This document shows, piece after piece, positions 7,920 through 12,252 of a stretch of 12,252 nt of DNA. Position numbers and translations under genes: made by a program. The stretch comes from an uncultured Clostridia bacterium (GTDB lineage Bacteria; Bacillota; Clostridia; TANB77; CAG-508). Below the pieces are notes generated by a model. That model was given only the letters and a program-made list of their open reading frames with translations. It made no database searches and was not told the DNA's origin. Location: NCBI GenBank assembly GCA_947584125.1, contig CANPWI010000032.1, forward strand, positions 1 to 12,252, read 5' to 3'. Within the stretch, counting starts at the first letter, position 1. Every line of letters begins with the position of its first letter.

Positions 7920-8120
7920 GTACCACCTAATTTTATTAGTTTATTACTAACCTCATTTAAGCTATATCGTTGCTACCGTCTTTTCCTACTGTAATTTCAA
8001 AAAAGAACCAAAAAAGTGAAATTTCAAATAAGTATTACTAATAGGCTCTCAGCTTTTAACCTATTTTCTCTTTTAGTAATTTTCTTCTTATTTTACTTTG
8101 CTTTTTTATCGGCTTTATGT
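7877..8120 (-). promoter_or_regulatory. Phenylalanine T-box riboswitch leader of pheST
   Basis: The leader carries the canonical T-box AGGTGGTACCACG (7916-7928). Stem I can be built in detail: AAAAAAG/CTTTTTT (8101-8107 with 8010-8016) forms its base. A specifier loop follows (8094-8100 and 8017-8025). Then come AAATAAG/CTTATTT (8087-8093 with 8026-8032), ATTACTA/TAGTAAT (8074-8080 with 8034-8040) and ATAGG/CCTAT (8060-8064 with 8041-8045), with a GA-rich bulge between the last two. The specifier codon read from the loop is TTC (8018-8020), which is Phe and matches the downstream genes. Uncharged tRNA-Phe would pair at the specifier and stabilise the antiterminator. The 5' end is inferred from the promoter position. 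Confidence 0.96.
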
Positions 8121-8126
8121 TTTTAT

Positions 8127-8155
8127 ATTTTATCACTTTTTTTTCAATTTATCAA
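8127..8155 (-). promoter_or_regulatory. Sigma-A promoter of the pheST T-box operon
   Basis: TTGATA (8150-8155) and TAAAAT (8127-8132) on the minus strand are separated by 17 bases. Transcription would start near 8120, just before stem I of the T-box. The promoter lies in the gap between the yunB stop and the leader, so pheST is transcribed separately from the sporulation genes. Confidence 0.75.
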
Positions 8156-8173
8156 TACCTTTCAATCACTTTT

Positions 8174-8878
8174 TTACTCCATAACCTCTAATGCTTGACT
8201 TTTGTCTTCTAATCCTTTTAAGTTGTAATATGTTTGTGGTATTTTTCCAACTATTATATTTTCAGCAAGTACTACTTGATTTTTAATGGTTTCTGTCATT
8301 GTTTTTATAGGCGTTAATATAGCTACCTCACACTTAACATCTAAATAAACTCTATGTAATGTTTGATTTATCCCCGCTTCTTTAAATTCACTTTCAAAAT
8401 TAGTTTCAACATTTCCTATAACTACAATTTTTACTGGAACTTTTGGTCCTCTACCTGATAATAATTTGCTTCCAGTAAAACTACCTAATCTAATTCCTAT
8501 ATCGTCTTCTTCATTTTCATTTATTTGTTCTTGAATTTTTATTGCCACATCTGAAATTATTTTGTTTATTGTAATAATATTACTTTCTATCATTGTAATA
8601 TTATCTTCTCCATCTTTATGAATTGTAATTATATCATCATATTCATAATCTTTCATAACCTCTGTTGCTTGTTCATTTGAAATTATTGTTGCTAAACTTA
8701 TTGCTCTATCTGAACATAATTTTTCAAATATTGGTGTAGTTGAATTTAATACTCTAATTATAATAAAAGAAGCAATCATAAGAATAATTAATGTTTTGTA
8801 AATCTTTTTTACATATTTCTTATGACTACCCCTAAATTCTGGTATTTTAATTCTTTTTCTGGAAAAAATTTTATCCAT
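8174..8878 (-). CDS. yunB: Sporulation protein YunB
   Basis: The 234-residue protein has one membrane segment near the N-terminus (about 28-48, LIILMIASFIIIRVL) after a basic cytoplasmic start, and a large domain outside. The family features I recognise are the segment after the helix (SDRAISLATIISNEQ), the central IGIRLG-type stretch with GSKLLSGRGPKVPVK, and the C-terminal NQVVLAENIIVGKIPQTYYNL. In Bacillus, YunB is a mother-cell sporulation protein of unknown biochemical role. Here it starts 20 bases after the recoded stop of the SipL gene, with AGGTGAG before the ATG, so the two are probably co-transcribed. The gene contains an ordinary in-frame ACT GGA (Thr-Gly) with no extra C, a useful contrast to the two recoding sites. 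Confidence 0.9.
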   Translation of the reverse strand: MDKIFSRKRIKIPEFRGSHKKYVKKIYKTLIILMIASFIIIRVLNSTTPIFEKLCSDRAISLATIISNEQATEVMKDYEYDDIITIHKDGEDNITMIESNIITINKIISDVAIKIQEQINENEEDDIGIRLGSFTGSKLLSGRGPKVPVKIVVIGNVETNFESEFKEAGINQTLHRVYLDVKCEVAILTPIKTMTETIKNQVVLAENIIVGKIPQTYYNLKGLEDKSQALEVME

Positions 8879-8898
8879 TATAACTCACCTATATTATC

Positions 8899-10456
8899 TT
8901 ATGCATTATTTCCAAATCTTGTGTTTACATACTTTGGAATAAATAGTTGTTGACCTCCGAGTTATTTTACTTTCATCATCAATTTCATTTATCCTCATTA
9001 TATCTTCTTTTGTACTTTTGAATCTTTTTGCTATATTCCATAATGTATCTTCCTTTTTCACAAAATAAATTGTCATACTATATGGATTATTTTTTATATT
9101 ATCTTCAGATGTAATTTCATCTATAACATTTATATTTGCTGTGTTATACATTCCTATATCAAATAGTAAATCTATTTTTGTATCTATATTTCCATCTCCT
9201 ATTAATATAAAATCTTGCATTGTTACCTCAATATTTGTACTTAATTTATTATCTTTTTTAAGATTATCTATTTCAACTGTAAAATCAAATGGTATTTTTT
9301 GCATTTTTGTATCTATTCCTGAAATATTATCTGAACCAAATACAAAATTAAGCTCTATTTCTCCTTCATACATTACTTTATTATTCATAATATTTGTATT
9401 ATTTATCACAGTTCTTAAGTCTACATTATAAAGCTGATGTGACCCTATTTCAGGTACTGATACTTTTTGCCTAATATTACATGTTTCTTTTATATTATTT
9501 TTATCTAGCATTGTCTTTACTTCTTTTTTCTTAAATTTCAAATCATTAGTAGGGCAATATAAATCTTGTATAATGTCTATGTTTCTATTTTCATATACTT
9601 TAGCTGATAAACTAACTTCAGCTTCTATATAAATTGAATGTTCTGATGCTTGATTTGGTTTTATTACCATATTTGATAAAGAATAATCTATATCACAAAC
9701 ATTATCTTCAGAAATATTAGGCATATCTATAAATCCCATAACTGGAATCATACAATCTTTAGTTTTTAGCCTATTTTCTTCTGTTAAGTATAACATTTGT
9801 ATATTTACATCTGCTTTTGCAAGTATTTTGTTATAACTTATTTTTATATCTTTATTAACAATATCCAAATTACATTTTAATATTTCTGCTAAGTTATCTG
9901 TATCGTCTATTAAAATTGTGTCTTTTGCATAAGCTTTGCTATTTCCTGTACCTAATAATGAATTAATTGTAAGCTGTTGATTAAGCATTTGTATATTTTC
10001 TATATTATTTACCCCTGTTATAATCTCAATATTATCTTCTGAATATATAGTAGTTTCTAATTCCAGACCAACTTTTACATTTATCTTTCTTCCATTTAAT
10101 ACTTTACATTCTATAGTTTTTATTGATATTTTTTCATCTAAATTCATATCGCTTTTACAACTTTCAATATCTAATATATGTGTAAAATCAATATTAGTAT
10201 TTACTCCCCTTATTGTATCTGAATCCGAATCTGCTAAATACATTACATACACATTAACTGTACCATCTATTCTTATTTTTCCATCTAAAACCTCTTTTTT
10301 ATATACGCATACATTTCCATTTGTACTTATTGCATTTAATATATCTGGTTTTATATCTGGTATTATTGTGTCATCCTCCACAAAAAAGCTTTCATTTTTT
10401 TGCCCTACAATTTTATTAATACATAAATTTTCCTTAGTAACATCTACATTTTCCAT
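8899..10456 (-). CDS. sipL: SipL-like SPOCS (DUF3794)/LysM spore coat encasement protein, needs a +1 frameshift
   Basis: The protein has repeated SPOCS/DUF3794 regions (roughly residues 30-440, for example FFVEDDTIIPDIKPDIL) and a C-terminal LysM domain (about 461-507). This is the architecture and size of C. difficile SipL, about 515 residues, whose LysM domain binds the coat ATPase SpoIVA. The zero frame reads up to Thr499 (DDESKIT), then goes through CGG into a 17-residue tail unlike LysM and stops at 8906-8908. Skipping one C (8959) gives GGQQLFIPKYVNTRFGNNA, the expected LysM ending, and a TAA at 8899-8901, for 518 residues in total. GGGAGG precedes the ATG. yabG, veg, sipL order matches C. 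difficile as I recall it. The upstream terminator isolates it from veg, and I could not identify its own promoter. Assignment to SipL rests on architecture and neighbours. Confidence 0.87.
8956..8965 (-). other. Putative +1 recoding site ATA ACT CGG A in sipL
   Basis: The minus strand reads ATA ACT CGG AGG. The zero frame gives Ile-Thr-Arg-Arg and destroys the LysM motif. Skipping the C at 8959 gives ATA ACT GGA GGT CAA CAA (ITGGQQ) and restores it. The string ACTCGGA occurs on this strand only here and at 11416-11422. No stop codon is adjacent to this site, unlike the yabG copy. No obvious upstream Shine-Dalgarno stimulator or downstream stem is visible, although GGAGGT directly follows. Confidence 0.6.
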
Positions 10457-10544
10457 AATATTCCTCCCTAATTTTGCAATTTAATCTGTCCATTTCTAAA
10501 ATTGCATATTATTTTTCTTATGGTTAATGTATATTTAAGGACAT

Positions 10545-10577
10545 AAAAAAAAATTCCTAAAATAGGAATTTTTTTTT
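10545..10577. terminator. Bidirectional intrinsic terminator after veg
   Basis: Nine A residues plus TTCCTA (10545-10559) pair perfectly with TAGGAA plus nine T residues (10563-10577) around a 3-base loop. This is a 15-bp stem flanked by A and T runs, able to act in either direction. It lies 35 bases past the veg stop and separates veg from the sipL-yunB operon. Confidence 0.93.
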
Positions 10578-10612
10578 GTATGAAACATATTAAAATTTAA
10601 TTTATTTTTTTA

Positions 10613-10894
10613 TTAACATTTTGTTGTAACAGCTGGTGGAATTAATGGACTATATTCTTCTCCATTTAAAACTTGTACCTCAACTGTTCTTGTTAATACA
10701 TCTGTGTAACTATATGTTACATTTCTATTATTTTCTTCATATTTTACTACAAATAAATTTGGGTAAGTTTTTTCTATTGTAGCTTCTTTTTCAAACATTT
10801 TATTTCTTCCTAATGTACCTTTTACAATTATCTTTTGTCCAATTTTTGCCTCAATATCTGTATGTAAATTCATAATATCATCTTTGCAAATCAT
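10613..10894 (-). CDS. veg: Veg family protein
   Basis: The 93-residue protein matches the small Veg family (about 86 residues in B. subtilis). It shows an N-terminal DIMNLHTDIEAKIGQKIIVK segment, then IEKTYPNLFVVKYE and the signature VTYSYTDVLTRTVEV. In B. subtilis, Veg is abundant in growing cells and has been linked to stimulation of biofilm matrix genes. Its biochemical action is unclear. GGAGTAGGTGA precedes the ATG. An internal ATG eight codons in would shorten the conserved region, so the first is preferred. It has its own perfect sigma-A promoter and terminator, as in Bacillus, where the veg promoter is a classic strong promoter. Position beside yabG is conserved in Firmicutes. Confidence 0.93.
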   Translation of the reverse strand: MICKDDIMNLHTDIEAKIGQKIIVKGTLGRNKMFEKEATIEKTYPNLFVVKYEENNRNVTYSYTDVLTRTVEVQVLNGEEYSPLIPPAVTTKC

Positions 10895-10923
10895 TAGATC
10901 ACCTACTCCCTTAAATTAGCTAA

Positions 10924-10952
10924 ATTATACCATTCGTGTCAGAAAATGTCAA
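10924..10952 (-). promoter_or_regulatory. Consensus sigma-A promoter of veg
   Basis: The minus strand has TTGACA (10947-10952), a 17-base spacer and TATAAT (10924-10929), so every consensus base matches. Transcription would start near 10917. The -35 box uses the last bases of the T-tract of the yabG terminator. This is the strongest-looking promoter in the window. Confidence 0.93.
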
Positions 10953-10983
10953 AAAACAAAAGGCATACAAATGTGCCTTTTGT
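10951..10983 (-). terminator. Intrinsic terminator after yabG
   Basis: ACAAAAGGCA (10956-10965) pairs with TGCCTTTTGT (10974-10983) around an 8-base loop. On the minus strand the stem is followed by six T residues (10951-10956). It ends the yabG transcript about 64 bases after the stop, and its T-tract runs directly into the veg -35 box. Confidence 0.88.
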
Positions 10984-11046
10984 TCAGTATTTTCAATACT
11001 TTTGTGTGTTTTATTACAATTTCGTTACAATTTTGTTACATATAAA

Positions 11047-11899
11047 TTACATTTGATTAAATATGACTTTTTTACCTCTTGCACCAGTTCCATCCACTGC
11101 TTGTTTTCCATCTCTTATATCATCTTTAATATCATTTGTAGTTATATATTTATTTTCTTCAGTAGTCGCTATTTTTTCAGCAACTACTAATGGATCCATA
11201 AAATCTATTAATATTCTACCAGGTGATGAGGCAAAATTTGCTCCTGATTCCATTATTGCTTCAAAAAAGCTTTGACACGCTCCTGCAAATATAACCAAAT
11301 CTTTTTTATTTTCTGCCCATTTTCTAGCTTCTATAACTGTATTTACAAAATGTCTTGAATTTCTGTAATTATATATATCATTGTATTTCATTCCATTTTT
11401 AATCATTCCATCATGTCCGAGTAATAACTAATATGTCTGGATTATATTTTTGCAAAAGACTTTGCACCATTATAGCTTGTTTATTTTCTGGAATATTTTT
11501 TACAACTGCATTTAGACCTACACTTCTATAATATCTAGCTGATTTTTCACTATATTTTCTATCTCCATCTAAATGAAGAATAACACCAGTTTTTACCCTA
11601 ATACCATCTTCTCCATATATATTTTTATTAAATATATTAAATCTTTTAGGCTCTTTACTTACAGTTTTCTTTATTCTATCCTCTAGTCTACTTTCTAAGC
11701 TTCTTAAATTTCGTACAACAAGTTCTTTTTCTACTTTTTCTAAATCCTCTATAGGTGCATTAGCTTCTATTCTAACAGTTATTCCCTTTAATATTGCCTG
11801 TTTTCTTTGTTTTATTTCTATAAAATTTTGAACTTCAAATAAAATATCTTTACCATAAGATATTCTAGCAACTATATCTCCTTTTTTTATTTTTTTCAC
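11047..11899 (-). CDS. yabG: Sporulation-specific protease YabG, needs a +1 frameshift
   Basis: YabG is a mother-cell cysteine-type protease that trims spore coat and germination proteins. The start is GTG (11897-11899) behind GAGGTGAG. The zero frame gives 160 residues from MKKIKKGDIV to DILVIT, then CGG ACA TGA stops it at 11411-11413. Skipping the C at 11419 continues as GHDGMIKNGMKYNDIYNYR, then FAGACQS and GANFASSPGR, to a TAA at 11047-11049. The total is 283 residues, near the ~290 of known YabG. The probable catalytic dyad is H162 and C208. The spacing of 46 equals that of the proposed His161/Cys207 pair of C. difficile YabG. Both lie after the shift, so the unshifted product would be inactive. 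A sigma-K promoter precedes the gene and a terminator follows. Product identity is secure, but whether the break is recoding, sequencing error or decay is not. Confidence 0.92.
11416..11425 (-). other. Putative +1 recoding site ATT ACT CGG A in yabG
   Basis: The minus strand reads ATT ACT CGG ACA TGA, giving Ile-Thr-Arg-Thr-stop. Removing the C at 11419 gives ATT ACT GGA CAT GAT GGA (ITGHDG), the family motif. Seven bases, ACTCGGA, are identical to the sipL site, and both are preceded by an Ile codon of the form ATW. In the zero frame the stop follows one codon after CGG, so an unshifted ribosome terminates at once. Confidence 0.62.
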
Positions 11900-11932
11900 T
11901 TTCTCACCTCATTTACACATCAGGTCTATATT

Positions 11933-11959
11933 ATTTTATGTCGAAAATTGTAAATAGGT
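11933..11959 (-). promoter_or_regulatory. Sigma-K type promoter of yabG
   Basis: On the minus strand AC (11958-11959), then 17 bases, then CATAAAAT (11933-11940) matches the sigma-K consensus AC-N17-CATANNNT exactly. The -10 lies about 34 bases before the GTG start. yabG is sigma-K dependent in B. subtilis, so late mother-cell expression is expected here too. Confidence 0.7.
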
Positions 11960-11998
11960 GTATGGAGTTATAATTTTATATCAGAACCTCTCTTTATG

Positions 11999-12034
11999 AA
12001 AATATGGGATCTAATTTTTTAGACCCCACATTTT
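11999..12034. terminator. Hairpin after spoIIID, probable terminator
   Basis: AAAATGTGGGGTCTAA and TTAGATCCCATATTTT on the minus strand (12019-12034 with 11999-12014) form a 16-bp stem with two G:U pairs and a 4-base loop. It starts about 30 bases after the spoIIID stop. The sequence after the stem on the minus strand is not U-rich beyond the ATATTTT of the stem itself, so termination strength is uncertain. Confidence 0.6.
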
Positions 12035-12063
12035 ACTATATTATTAATAAAAGTCAATAGTTT

Positions 12064-12252
12064 TCAACTAATATTTCTCTTTTGGTTTGTATATTTCATT
12101 TTTGTTGCCATTCCTCCTCTAATGTGTCTTTCTGCTTTATTTTCATCTAGAATTTTTCTTACCTCAACTGCTAAAGCAGGATTAATCTTGGATAATCTTT
12201 CACTTACATCTTTATGTACGGTACTTTTACTAACACCAAATTTTTTAGCAGC
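12064..12252 (-). CDS. spoIIID: Sporulation transcription factor SpoIIID (N-terminus beyond the window edge)
   Basis: The window holds the last 62 codons. They begin AAKKFGVSKSTVHKDVSERL, the helix-turn-helix of SpoIIID, then continue through INPALAVEVRKILDENKAERH and the signature IRGGMATKMKY to a TGA at 12064-12066. SpoIIID is a small (about 80-90 residue) DNA-binding protein of the mother cell. It activates and represses sigma-E genes and supports the switch to sigma-K. Roughly the first 20 to 25 residues are missing because of the window edge, not by mutation. The gene sits just upstream of yabG, a late mother-cell gene, and a hairpin follows it. Confidence 0.95.
   Translation of the reverse strand, partial: AAKKFGVSKSTVHKDVSERLSKINPALAVEVRKILDENKAERHIRGGMATKMKYTNQKRNIS

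Noticed and set aside
8016..8198. 60-codon plus-strand open frame across the T-box region
   Set aside because: It lies on the antisense strand of a well-defined T-box leader and promoter, and is Phe/Leu-rich from the T runs.
10457..10544. Sigma-E or sigma-K promoter for sipL
   Set aside because: TATACATT and CATAAGAA on the minus strand resemble -10 boxes, but I found no matching -35 element at the right distance.
8957..11419. CGG reassigned to another amino acid
   Set aside because: A new meaning for CGG does not restore either frame. The downstream family motifs need one base to be skipped, so reassignment alone cannot explain the sites.
8956..11425. Both frame breaks as simple sequencing errors or as loss of sporulation
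   Set aside because: Not excluded, but disfavoured. The same base is added in the same seven-base context twice, neither site is a homopolymer, and all other sporulation genes in the window are intact. Normal ACT GGA is also found without the C in yunB and pheT.
11047..11899. yabG as two separate genes, the second restarting at the ATG at 11404-11406
   Set aside because: A restart just after the TGA would leave out GHDG with the catalytic His, there is no proper ribosome binding site before that ATG, and the two parts align as one normal-length YabG.
1..12252. CRISPR arrays, tRNA or rRNA genes, transposases or phage genes
   Set aside because: I looked for spaced direct repeats, tRNA-like cloverleaf sequence and mobile-element proteins on both strands and saw none.

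Overview
The window comes from a very AT-rich, endospore-forming Gram-positive bacterium, most likely a member of the Clostridia. The support is sporulation genes in clostridial order (spoIIID, yabG, veg, then a SipL-type SPOCS/LysM gene and yunB), a T-box leader before pheS, strong AAGGAGG-type ribosome binding sites and almost exclusive use of AGA for arginine. The species cannot be named from this sequence. Every confident gene lies on the minus strand, so transcription runs from high to low coordinates. Only a short fragment at the left edge may be plus-strand.

In transcription order the layout is as follows. The 3' part of spoIIID (12064-12252) ends near a hairpin. yabG (11047-11899) follows behind a promoter that matches the sigma-K consensus, and ends at a terminator whose T-tract overlaps the -35 box of a perfect sigma-A promoter for veg (10613-10894). 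A 15-bp bidirectional terminator separates veg from a probable sipL-yunB operon (10456 to 8174). A sigma-A promoter and a phenylalanine T-box leader (8120-7877) then drive pheS-pheT. murI follows 70 bp after pheT, starting at TTG. A second sigma-A promoter drives a Na+/Ca2+-type exchanger, alr and a CDF metal transporter. The last ~290 bp is a convergent intergenic region with a (GT)12 tract and several hairpins.

The genes form three groups: mother-cell sporulation (SpoIIID regulator, YabG protease, SipL coat-encasement factor, YunB), translation (PheST under T-box control) and cell-wall D-amino-acid supply (MurI for D-Glu, Alr for D-Ala) with two cation transporters.

The most notable observation is that yabG and sipL are each interrupted by one extra C in the identical string ACT-C-GGA. 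Reading ACT, skipping the C and continuing at GGA restores the GHDG segment carrying the probable catalytic His of YabG and the GQQLFIP end of the SipL LysM domain. In frame, each site reads ACT CGG. These are the only two in-frame CGG codons in about 3,570 codons I inspected. This suggests +1 recoding at a CGG codon that may be unassigned or starved, in two functionally linked spore-coat genes. Sequencing error and gene decay remain the main alternatives to exclude.
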